Shown here: in pieces, positions 1 to 7,240 of the stretch | Position numbering within the stretch: the first letter of the stretch is position 1 | How the letters are laid out: the number at the start of each line of letters is the position of its first letter | DNA from: G963669175 sp964648415 | GTDB lineage: Bacteria > Electryoneota > Electryoneia > Electryoneales > Electryoneaceae | Assembly: GCA_964648415.1 (NCBI GenBank) | Contig: CAZYOC010000156.1 | Coordinates: 1 to 10,725, forward strand | DNA length: 10,725 bases | Direction: 5' to 3' | Notes under the pieces: model-generated | The model's input: the letters and a program-made list of their open reading frames with translations, nothing else | Databases searched by the model: none | What the model was told of the DNA's origin: nothing | Translations under genes and position numbers: made by a program

Positions 1-83
1 TCGAAGCCCTGATACTACTCGCTACTCATACCACATAAACGCATAAACCGAGTATAAAAGAAGGTACATCCTCAAACTCATAC

Positions 84-107
84 AAAACCCGGGTTGTTAT
101 ACCCGGG
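84..107 (-). terminator. Rho-independent terminator of the small secreted-protein gene
   Basis: A perfect 7-bp stem, CCCGGGT (88-94) pairing with ACCCGGG (101-107), closes a 6-nt loop. Read on the minus strand it is followed directly by TTTTGT (87-82), the layout of an intrinsic terminator. It lies about 50 bp past the stop codon of the minus-strand gene ending at 157, which fits termination of that transcript. The stem shares its CCCGGGCAG edge with repeats at 8864-8929 and 9003-9013, so it may also be a member of a dispersed repeat family. Confidence 0.7.
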
Positions 108-156
108 CAGTACAAACTCTATTCACTTACTGAACCACCAGAAGCAGTCTGATGTC

Positions 157-561
157 CTAATCTTCTACCAACCAGAAAACATGCACATGGTAGCGATCCG
201 CGCCTTCAGGCTTTGTCTTGATCAGACCATCATCCGGGAAGTTGTACTCAAAGCTGTAGCCTGTTGGAGCGTCCGGTTCGGGAACATAGCTTTCCCACCA
301 ACAGCAGCCCTGTTTTAGATACCAGGGAACCTGAAAACAGTAATAGGCAAGTCCAAGACTGTTTGTATAAAGCACAGCACTTTGCTCCCACCCTGAGGAT
401 AAATACACCGTGGCATCCTCGATCACACCGGCGCCGGGTGGATCTTCAACTTCGTAACCTGCTTCCACCTCGACATACACATTGTCGTACTCGCCTGAGG
501 CGATCGCCACAGACAATCCGGCGGACAACATGAATGCCAGAATAATGGTCATGTTCCTCAT
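157..561 (-). CDS. Small secreted protein of unknown function
   Basis: The product is 134 aa. I chose the ATG at 561 rather than the in-frame ATG at 573 because GGAGGG lies just upstream of it at normal spacing, and the longer form would place that site inside the gene. Residues 1-22 form a signal peptide (short basic start, hydrophobic core, cleavage near AIASG). The mature part of about 112 aa is acidic and rich in aromatic residues. Residues 28-76 alternate hydrophobic and polar residues and contain an ATVYLSSG stretch followed by TNSLGLAYY, reminiscent of the beta-sandwich carboxypeptidase-regulatory/Cna-B-like folds; that is inference, not a recognised domain. A CCWW cluster lies at 86-89. 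There is no T9SS tail, so it probably ends in the periplasm or takes another route out. I do not recognise the family. It is divergent from the beta-propeller gene at 654, sharing a 92-bp spacer. Confidence 0.75.
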   Translation of the reverse strand: MRNMTIILAFMLSAGLSVAIASGEYDNVYVEVEAGYEVEDPPGAGVIEDATVYLSSGWEQSAVLYTNSLGLAYYCFQVPWYLKQGCCWWESYVPEPDAPTGYSFEYNFPDDGLIKTKPEGADRYHVHVFWLVED

Positions 562-587
562 GAATCCCTCCATTGCTGTGATGTGAA

Positions 588-622
588 TGAGACTTGACTC
601 ACTGACTAATTCAGTTTACATT
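588..622 (+). promoter_or_regulatory. Candidate sigma-70 promoter with overlapping dyads
   Basis: TTGACT (594-599) is separated by 17 nt from TACATT (617-622), a plausible -35/-10 pair about 30 nt upstream of the start codon at 654. The imperfect palindrome TGAGACTTGACTCA (588-601) overlaps the -35, and a perfect inverted repeat ACTGA-ctaat-TCAGT (601-615) fills the spacer, a position suited to an operator. The region is shared with the divergent minus-strand gene. Functional use is inference from position and match only. Confidence 0.4.
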
Positions 623-653
623 TTATCATAACCCACAGTCAAGGAGTATTGTC

Positions 654-2345
<1,692 letters not shown>

Positions 2346-2476
2346 GCAGAAAATGGGACTGCTACACTTTTCCGCTGGTGGGGATAGTAGGGAAGATGAT
2401 CGTTGTCATAACATTTTTTACGGTGGCATTTGTTTCAAATAGCATGGCGGAAAAGGTAGCTGTACCAATTTTCTGC
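2346..2476. repeat. REP-like inverted pair A/B flanking 71 bp
   Basis: Copy A (2346-2375, plus orientation) and copy B (2447-2476, minus orientation) are both 30 nt. Read in the same sense, their outer nine bases are identical (GCAGAAAAT) and so are their inner nine (CTTTTCCGC); the middle differs by small substitutions and shifts around a GG-AC-GCTAC core. Together they form a 131-bp inverted-repeat element. It starts right after the stop codon at 2345, so it may also act as the 3' end of that transcript. No gene is supported inside it. Confidence 0.75.
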
Positions 2477-2514
2477 GGGGTGACAATGGAATACTGGTCA
2501 AATAGTTGTCTGCA

Positions 2515-2612
2515 ATCCGGGAAAAAGTGGTACAGTTACCTTTTCGGATATAGGGTCGATGATATCAACCGATAGCGAAAATTGAAAAGGTAACAGTCCC
2601 TTTTTCCCCTGC
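2515..2612. repeat. REP-like inverted pair C/D
   Basis: Copy C (2515-2549, plus) folds on itself: ATCCG/CGGAT, AAAA/TTTT and GGTA/TACC arms around a CAGT loop. Copy D (2584-2612, minus) reads in the other sense GCAGGGGAAAAAGGGACTG then TTACCTTTTC, closely matching C (GGGAAAAA, then AC.GTTACCTTTTC). C and D are related to A and B, so the region 2346-2612 holds four copies in the order plus, minus, plus, minus. D lies 13 bp past the ogt stop and could end that transcript: its hairpin is followed on the minus strand by AATTTT. Confidence 0.75.
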
Positions 2613-2625
2613 GATTTACCTTGTT

Positions 2626-3168
2626 TCACTTCTCCACCAGAAACGGATCCCTCAGATCCGCGCCTTCCAGTTCCAGGAGGCGTTTTTTCAGTTGGGGGCC
2701 GCCGGTGAATTTCCCCACGCAGCCGTTGGCGGGGATCACACGGTGGCAGGGGACCATCAGGGGCACGGGGTTACGCGCCATGGCGGTTCCCACGGCTCTC
2801 GCGGCGCCGACATGACCCGCGCGCTGCGCCAGCTCGCCGTAAGTAATCGTCTCGCCCGCTTTCACCGTCCGCAACGCGTCGTAGACTTTACGCACGAAGG
2901 GCGTACGGACGCACTCCTCGCAGAACTCCCAGCCGGGCAGGGCTTCGGCGGCGTCACGGGCGAAGTAGTGTTGCAGCTCCTCGGCTGCTTTGGCGGCGTC
3001 GGGACCGTTGAGCGCTGCTTCCGGGGCCACCGCGCGCTGGTAGGTCTCCGCGTCGGCCACGTTCATCTTGATCTGCCGGACACGGCCCTGCTCGGTGACC
3101 AGCACCACGTTGCCCACCGGGGTATCCTTCAAGATCGCTGCATGCACGTTTTCAGCTATCGCCGCCAT
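2626..3168 (-). CDS. ogt: Methylated-DNA--protein-cysteine S-methyltransferase (O6-alkylguanine-DNA alkyltransferase)
   Basis: The product is 180 aa, the usual length of single-domain Ogt proteins. It repairs O6-alkylguanine (and O4-alkylthymine) in DNA by transferring the alkyl group irreversibly to its own cysteine. The active-site motif PCHRV is at 140-144 with acceptor Cys141. Upstream are the TYGELA segment (109-114) and the recognition-helix segment RAVGTAMARNP (124-134), in which the arginine is expected to occupy the base-flipping site. The N-terminal ~85 residues are the variable domain. There is no Ada-type regulatory domain, so this is the constitutive Ogt type rather than Ada. AAGGAA lies 8 nt before the ATG. 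The gene is divergent from the one starting at 3214, with only 45 bp between them, and its 3' end faces the REP-like array. Confidence 0.95.
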   Translation of the reverse strand: MAAIAENVHAAILKDTPVGNVVLVTEQGRVRQIKMNVADAETYQRAVAPEAALNGPDAAKAAEELQHYFARDAAEALPGWEFCEECVRTPFVRKVYDALRTVKAGETITYGELAQRAGHVGAARAVGTAMARNPVPLMVPCHRVIPANGCVGKFTGGPQLKKRLLELEGADLRDPFLVEK

Positions 3169-3213
3169 GGCCGGGTTCCTTACATTGGGTTTCGGACGAA
3201 CACGGGAGTCGTT

Positions 3214-3576
3214 GTGATTCTAACCATTTCACGTGACGAGATCAATGAGTACCTCACCAGGAGCCCGAAAACCGCCGATGTGCTCCGGTTGGAAAAGTTG
3301 GAGCACGACGCGGCCGTGTTCAAGCTCCGGCTGGGTGTCCCGGTGAAGGTCACGCTCTCCCGGTTCCGCATCGAGGACGACTGGCTCAAGACCGACATGA
3401 AGCCGAAGTTCCTGGGCTACCTGGCCGAGCGGTTGACCGAGGTGGATGCGGATGTGCTGAAGATAGGGGCCGGGCGGTTCGAGTTTCGTTTGCCCGCCTC
3501 CATCACCGCGCGGCTGGACATCACCACGGTGAGTGTGCTGCCGGACGCGGTCCGGATCGAGGGGTGTTTGAAGTAG
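3214..3576 (+). CDS. Conserved-looking hypothetical protein, 120 aa
   Basis: I do not recognise this protein. The GTG at 3214 is chosen as start because GGGAG (3204-3208) lies 5 nt upstream; the open frame runs further upstream without stop but there overlaps ogt on the other strand. There is no signal peptide or membrane segment, so it is probably cytoplasmic. Residues 5-40 look mainly helical (SRDEINEYLTRSPKTADVL) and lead into alternating beta-like stretches (VFKLRLGVPVKVTLSRFRI at about 35-53, then KIGAGRFEFRLPASITARLDI at 83-103 and AVRIEGCLK at the end). Codon use is GC-rich and matches ogt and nudC. The nearby divergent ogt may share regulation, but there is hardly room for two promoters between the two starts. 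Confidence 0.7.
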   Translation: MILTISRDEINEYLTRSPKTADVLRLEKLEHDAAVFKLRLGVPVKVTLSRFRIEDDWLKTDMKPKFLGYLAERLTEVDADVLKIGAGRFEFRLPASITARLDITTVSVLPDAVRIEGCLK

Positions 3577-3585
3577 CGTGAAGGA

Positions 3586-3601
3586 CCGGCGCCCTCGCCG
3601 G
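3586..3601 (+). terminator. GC hairpin just after the 120-aa protein gene
   Basis: CCGGCG (3586-3591) and CGCCGG (3596-3601) form a perfect 6-bp stem with a 4-nt loop 10 bp past the stop codon. No T-run follows, so it is at best a weak or factor-assisted terminator, or a 3'-end stabiliser. Confidence 0.35.
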
Positions 3602-3612
3602 GTGAATGAACT

Positions 3613-3662
3613 GTGTCGGATCTCCGCAAACAACGCTAACGATCCGACACGACACGACACGA
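3613..3662. repeat. 10-bp inverted repeat merging into a CGACA tandem repeat upstream of nudC
   Basis: GTGTCGGATC (3613-3622) and GATCCGACAC (3641-3650) are perfect inverse complements around an 18-nt loop. The right arm continues into three tandem CGACA units (3645-3659). It lies about 80 bp before the nudC start, in the 165-bp gap between two plus-strand genes, so it could be a regulatory dyad or a leader hairpin. A second GC-rich hairpin, CCCCG-gac-CGGGG, is at 3683-3695. Confidence 0.5.
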
Positions 3663-3741
3663 ACGCAGGCTACGACGCTTCTCCCCGGACCGGGGGCGGT
3701 CTGGGCGACTTACCACCAAACCATACGAGTGAGAGTACATT

Positions 3742-4557
3742 GTGCCCATCCAGTTCGGCTTGCCCCAGAACCTGCCAAACGAAACGGAGCGCCGGCGGTT
3801 GTATGTCCGTGAGGGCCGCCTGCTGGCGACCATCCAGCGCGACAGGGCCGTCTTCCCGGATCGCACAGAAACCGCCGCGCTGGAGCCGTTAATCGAACGC
3901 GAGCTGTATGTGGGAGAGCAGGACGGGATAAAGTGGACCGTCTGCCGGGTTTCCAGCGACGCGCCCGACCGGTTTGTCCATCTGCGCGCGCTGCTGCCGG
4001 TGATGACACGGGCTCAGTTCGACCTGGCGGGGCGGGCGCTGCATCTGCTCCACTGGGACACCACCACCCAGTTCTGCGGCTGCTGCGGCACGAAAAACGA
4101 CTGGGCGCCGGACTCCGAATCCAAGGAGTGCCCCGTGTGCGGCTACCTGAGCTTTCCGCGTGTCGCTCCGGCGATCATCGTAGCAGTCACTCGCAGCGAT
4201 GAGATCCTGCTGGCGCGGGCGAAAAAGTTCACCGCCCCTATCTACAGCGTGCTGGCCGGGTTCGCCGAGCCGGGCGAGACGCTGGAGGATTGTGTCCGGC
4301 GGGAGGTGTGCGAAGAGGTCGGCGTCAACGTCACCAACATCCGGTATTTCGACAGCCAACCGTGGCCGTTCCCCAACTCCCTGATGATCGGCTATTTCGC
4401 CGACTACGAGAGCGGGGAGATCCGCCTGAACGACGGCGAAATCCTGGAGGCGGACTGGTACAGGGCGAACTCGCTGCCTCCCGGGCCGATCCGGCTCTCT
4501 ATCGCGAAACGTCTGATTGAAGCGTTCATCCAACAGGCGACGGAAACCCGACAGTAA
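3742..4557 (+). CDS. nudC: NAD(+)/NADH diphosphatase (Nudix hydrolase)
   Basis: The product is 271 aa, close to E. coli NudC. This family hydrolyses NADH/NAD+ to NMN(H) and AMP and in E. coli also removes NAD caps from RNA. The zinc ribbon has cysteines C112, C115, C130 and C133 (FCGCCG ... CPVCG). The Nudix box is complete at 173-195: G, five residues, E, seven residues, REVCEEVGV, with the metal-binding glutamates in the REVCEE part. The family-specific SQPWPFPNSLM motif (205-215) follows and distinguishes NADH diphosphatases from other Nudix enzymes. Residues 1-95 are the divergent N-terminal domain. The start is GTG (3742) with only a weak GAGAG site 6 nt before it, so a slightly different start is possible. 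The small membrane protein follows 57 bp downstream on the same strand. Confidence 0.95.
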   Translation: MPIQFGLPQNLPNETERRRLYVREGRLLATIQRDRAVFPDRTETAALEPLIERELYVGEQDGIKWTVCRVSSDAPDRFVHLRALLPVMTRAQFDLAGRALHLLHWDTTTQFCGCCGTKNDWAPDSESKECPVCGYLSFPRVAPAIIVAVTRSDEILLARAKKFTAPIYSVLAGFAEPGETLEDCVRREVCEEVGVNVTNIRYFDSQPWPFPNSLMIGYFADYESGEIRLNDGEILEADWYRANSLPPGPIRLSIAKRLIEAFIQQATETRQ

Positions 4558-4566
4558 ACCGTCGGG
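4547..4566 (+). terminator. Hairpin overlapping the nudC stop codon
   Basis: CCCGAC (4547-4552) pairs with GTCGGG (4561-4566); the TAA stop of nudC lies in the loop. No T-run follows, so this may attenuate or stabilise the message between nudC and the following gene rather than end it. Confidence 0.35.
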
Positions 4567-4614
4567 CCAAGGGCTATCAAGGATTCCATCCAATCGTTTG
4601 GCAGGAGGCGCACC

Positions 4615-5022
4615 ATGCGAGGCTGGCTACCGTTTCACACGACCCTCCGTGCGATGCTGATCATCTTCGCGGTGTTTGTCGTGTTCCATGTGTTTGTGAT
4701 CGCGGGCATGGTCCCCGGCGAGATCGTCTGGGGCGGACGCGCGGATGGCCGCCTGCTGCAATTCGAGCTGGTCAGCATCTCCCTGCTGCTGATCTTCGCC
4801 GCCGTGGTCGCGCTCCGGGGACGTGTGAGGCAGAAAACTCCCTGGCTGCTCACCACCATCGCGCTCTGGATCATGGCTCTCCTCTTTGCCCTGAACACGG
4901 TGGGCAACCTCCTGGCCGAAACCACTACCGAAACGCTGCTGTTCACGCCGGTCACGCTGCTGCTGACTCTCGGCGCGTTCCGGTTGGCGATTGAACCCCG
5001 GCCAAACACATCGAAGGCTTGA
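4615..5022 (+). CDS. Small four-helix integral membrane protein, unknown function
   Basis: The product is 135 aa. AGGAGG (4603-4608) is 6 nt before the ATG, a strong site. Four hydrophobic segments are seen at about 13-33, 49-68, 77-97 and 106-126, joined by short loops; the loop at 68-75 is basic (RGRVRQK) and that at about 34-47 mixed, which suggests the loop after helix 2 is cytoplasmic and both ends are inside. No catalytic or transport motif is recognisable. The helix-loop pattern is like many uncharacterised small inner-membrane proteins. It follows nudC in the same direction with a short gap and could be co-transcribed. Its 3' end faces a terminator hairpin at 5061-5096. Confidence 0.8.
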   Translation: MRGWLPFHTTLRAMLIIFAVFVVFHVFVIAGMVPGEIVWGGRADGRLLQFELVSISLLLIFAAVVALRGRVRQKTPWLLTTIALWIMALLFALNTVGNLLAETTTETLLFTPVTLLLTLGAFRLAIEPRPNTSKA

Positions 5023-5057
5023 GCGCGTCCAAGTCGTTCGCCAATTGGGTGAACGGT

Positions 5058-5096
5058 AAACAAAACCGCCGCATCTTATCGACACGGCGGCCTTGT
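5058..5096 (-). terminator. Intrinsic terminator, strongest on the minus strand
   Basis: CCGCCG (5066-5071) and CGGCGG (5085-5090) form a GC stem around a 13-nt loop, extended by ACAA/TTGT arms across a 2-nt mismatch. On the minus strand the stem is followed by TTTTGTTT, typical of an intrinsic terminator. It would end the transcript of the gene whose stop is at 5209, leaving a ~110-nt 3' untranslated part. The symmetric arms mean it may also help to stop the plus-strand membrane-protein gene that ends at 5022. Confidence 0.7.
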
Positions 5097-5177
5097 CATC
5101 GTCCATCACGTGAAAAGGGCGACCGACTCCATTCCGCAGACTTACCCGGGATTCAGCACCTTCCGAATCATCGGAGC

Positions 5178-5198
5178 GCGGTGTCTGTCCCCATTTTC
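5178..5198 (-). repeat. Solo REP-like core (GGGGACAGACACC type)
   Basis: On the minus strand this reads GAAAATGGGGACAGACACCGC. Its GAAAATGGG start equals that of copy A at 2349-2357, and the rest resembles the GGGGACAGA cores common in bacterial REP sequences. It sits in the 3' untranslated part of the arylsulfotransferase-like gene, 11 bp past the stop. It is a single copy without an obvious partner. Confidence 0.4.
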
Positions 5199-5208
5199 AC
5201 TGTCAGAG

Positions 5209-6984
5209 TTACTTCATGAGCGTCACACGCAGGGTCTGCATGTGCCTGCCGCCGTCCATTGCGGCCTGCACGAAGTAGACTCCGCTGGCGAGATGGGAGG
5301 CGTCAAACTCAAACGTGTGCCGTCCCGCATCGAACCGCCCCTGCGCCAACTCGGCCACCTGGCGACCCATGACATTGAACACGCTCACCGTCAGGTCCGA
5401 CCGTTCGGGCAGGTTCAGCGCCAGAGTCGTGCTCGGGTTGAACGGGTTCGGGTAGTTCGGCTCGAACGCGAAGCCTTCCGGCATGACATCGTACTGCTGC
5501 TCCTCGACGCTGATGTCGTAGGGCGTAATCGAGTACTCGTTGGACCAGCCGCTGATCTCGCTGCCGTCGCCGTCCACTGCCTTGATCCGGAAGTAGTAGG
5601 TCGTACCCATGTCCATGTCGTTCATGGTGTAATGGCCGGCGTCGACATTGGCCAGCAGGTCGGCCGGTTCGGGGGAGGTGGAACGGTAGACGTTGTACGA
5701 CGCCACCTCATCCTCATGGCCGAACCAGTTCATGGCGAGTTCCACCGAGTTCACTTCCATCTGAGCAGCGACCACATACGGATCGGCGGCCGCGCCCAGC
5801 ATGTCCACACGGTAGTAGCGGTAGGAGAACGGGTGCGCGCCGAGGGTGTCCGCGTAGCCGATCTGCCAGACAACATCGCCGTCAGGTGTTACTTCCGTCG
5901 CGCCGATATCGGTCAGGTTGCCCCAGCCGATCAGGGTATTGCCGTTGTCCAGGCGGCGATTGCCGCCGGTCGCCGGGCTGAACTGGGGCGGATCGGTCGC
6001 GTAATGCCACATCAGCGTGGCGGTCATGTTGCCCTCGTCCAGATCGAATTCCTTGCTGTAGCTGGTCGGGGTAGCGTGCTGGTTCCCGTTGTCGTAAATC
6101 AACAGGTGGCCGTTATCCAACCGGCGGGCGTCATGCTGCCAGGAGAACATGGAATCGGCGATGTCGTCCACAAACGTGAACTGGTTGCCCAGTCCGCCCA
6201 GCTTCCACAGCACTTCGCCGGTATCACGGTCCACCTTGATCACCGAAGAAGAGGACCGGAAGGACAGAATCAGGTTATCATCGTCATCGATTTCGATGGA
6301 ATTGAGGTGGGTATGCTCGAATTCATCGCCGCGAATATTTTCCCGGGTCGTATCCAGCTCGGTGAAGGGCAGAGCATCGAGATGATCCAGGCTGTTCCAC
6401 GCCCACAGAATGTTGTCCTCCCGGTCGACATGCAACACGGCGTGGCCGATGACAACGGCGTCCTCTTGCCCGCCATCGACATACTGGCTCATGTCCATGA
6501 CGCTGTCATAGCGGCATTCCAGCCAATAGGTGGTGTCCGGTTCGACCAGGTACTCGTGCGCATCGATGTAGTACCCGTCGGGATTGTCCTCCGGCATGCG
6601 AATCGTGTCGACCACCGTGTAGTTGGTGTCCATCAGGGCCACATTCGTGCCGACATTTACCGGGCCGATGCAATAGGCCATGAGACCCAGCTCAGGATAC
6701 GGCGTGAAGTTGCCGTAGACCTGGTTGGGCGACGCCTGCTTGAACCAGACCACCTCGCCCTCGTTGTTGAAGATGGACAGGTAGCCGAACTTCGTGCCGT
6801 CCTGCCGGTTGATCGCCATGATCCCGGCGTAGATGTACCCGTCCGCGCACTGAGCCGGATCACCTTCCCACTCGTAGTCGAAGAAATCGCCCGGTAATGC
6901 CATGTCCAACGCGCTCGCCTGGTTGCTCCAGCCTCCCAGCAGCAGCAACGCACCGAATACCAATACCACTCCCAGTTTCCGCAT
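5209..6984 (-). CDS. Secreted arylsulfotransferase-like (ASST family) beta-propeller with FN3 domain and T9SS tail
   Basis: The product is 591 aa. The ATG at 6984 is preferred to the in-frame GTG at 6987 because AAGGAG (6997-6992) lies 7 nt before the ATG. Residues 1-26 are a signal peptide. Residues ~28-400 match the arylsulfotransferase (PF05935/PF14269-like) propeller: DAHEYL (~142-147), HTHLNSIEI (~224-232), VDRDTGEVLWKLGG (~251-264), WQHDARRLDNGHLLIYDNG (~282-300) and a second RRLDNGNTLIGWG (~343-355). Family members move sulfuryl groups between phenolic compounds through a histidine; several histidines are conserved here (DAHEY, HTHLN, WQHDA) but I cannot assign the catalytic one by eye, so activity is unproven. 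An FN3 domain spans ~405-486 (YNVYRS, TYYFRIKAVD). The T9SS sorting domain spans ~505-591 (NYPNPFNPST, VSVFNVMGRQV, LASGVYFVQA, ending LRVTLMK). Substrate unknown. It is co-oriented with the LVIVD gene upstream. Confidence 0.9.
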   Translation of the reverse strand: MRKLGVVLVFGALLLLGGWSNQASALDMALPGDFFDYEWEGDPAQCADGYIYAGIMAINRQDGTKFGYLSIFNNEGEVVWFKQASPNQVYGNFTPYPELGLMAYCIGPVNVGTNVALMDTNYTVVDTIRMPEDNPDGYYIDAHEYLVEPDTTYWLECRYDSVMDMSQYVDGGQEDAVVIGHAVLHVDREDNILWAWNSLDHLDALPFTELDTTRENIRGDEFEHTHLNSIEIDDDDNLILSFRSSSSVIKVDRDTGEVLWKLGGLGNQFTFVDDIADSMFSWQHDARRLDNGHLLIYDNGNQHATPTSYSKEFDLDEGNMTATLMWHYATDPPQFSPATGGNRRLDNGNTLIGWGNLTDIGATEVTPDGDVVWQIGYADTLGAHPFSYRYYRVDMLGAAADPYVVAAQMEVNSVELAMNWFGHEDEVASYNVYRSTSPEPADLLANVDAGHYTMNDMDMGTTYYFRIKAVDGDGSEISGWSNEYSITPYDISVEEQQYDVMPEGFAFEPNYPNPFNPSTTLALNLPERSDLTVSVFNVMGRQVAELAQGRFDAGRHTFEFDASHLASGVYFVQAAMDGGRHMQTLRVTLMK

Positions 6985-6987
6985 CAC

Positions 6988-7240
6988 AATGCTCCTTGTT
7001 TTGAATCCACGCCCGAAAAACGGCGATTAGAAAAGAATTGGCTCGTTTCTGAAGACAAAATCGGCGGAGTGCTCGGGAGCCTTGGCCCCAAGCTTCGAAA
7101 GCGGTCTGTTCCCCCCACCCGTCCCAGCCAGGCTGAGACTCTGACTCTCACCTCTGTGCAACACGTGCGCAGTAAACCCCTCGTTCATTTCGTACCGCGA
7201 AACGTCAAGCATTCTCGAATCCATATTTCATAACCATCAC
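6988..7240. other. Intergenic spacer with a run of short palindromes
   Basis: This 253-bp spacer between two minus-strand genes contains several contiguous short self-complementary words: CTTGGCCCCAAG (7081-7092), GCTTCGAAAGC (7092-7102), CAGCCAGGCTG (7125-7135) and GAGACTCTGACTCTC (7135-7149), with a C-run in between (7111-7116). Such a density suggests a structured RNA leader or a repeat element ahead of the arylsulfotransferase-like gene. I recognise no riboswitch class. An open frame of 65 codons covers 7027-7224 on the minus strand but lacks a ribosome binding site. Confidence 0.4.

Noticed and set aside
2396..2575. Open frame of 60 codons beginning with a hydrophobic, signal-like segment
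   Set aside because: It runs through repeat copies B and C, has no proper ribosome binding site, and its residues after the hydrophobic start are dictated by the repeats.
2346..2612. CRISPR array
   Set aside because: The repeats alternate in orientation, differ from each other and have unequal spacers; CRISPR repeats are direct and nearly identical, and no cas gene is present.
5110..6897. Very long plus-strand open frame opposite the arylsulfotransferase-like gene
   Set aside because: It is antisense to a gene with signal peptide, known domains and a sorting tail; its His/Val/Arg-rich translation is typical of an antisense shadow in GC-rich DNA.
7027..7224. 65-codon minus-strand open frame between the two propeller genes
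   Set aside because: No Shine-Dalgarno site, no recognisable protein character, and the sequence is dominated by short palindromes; better explained as non-coding.
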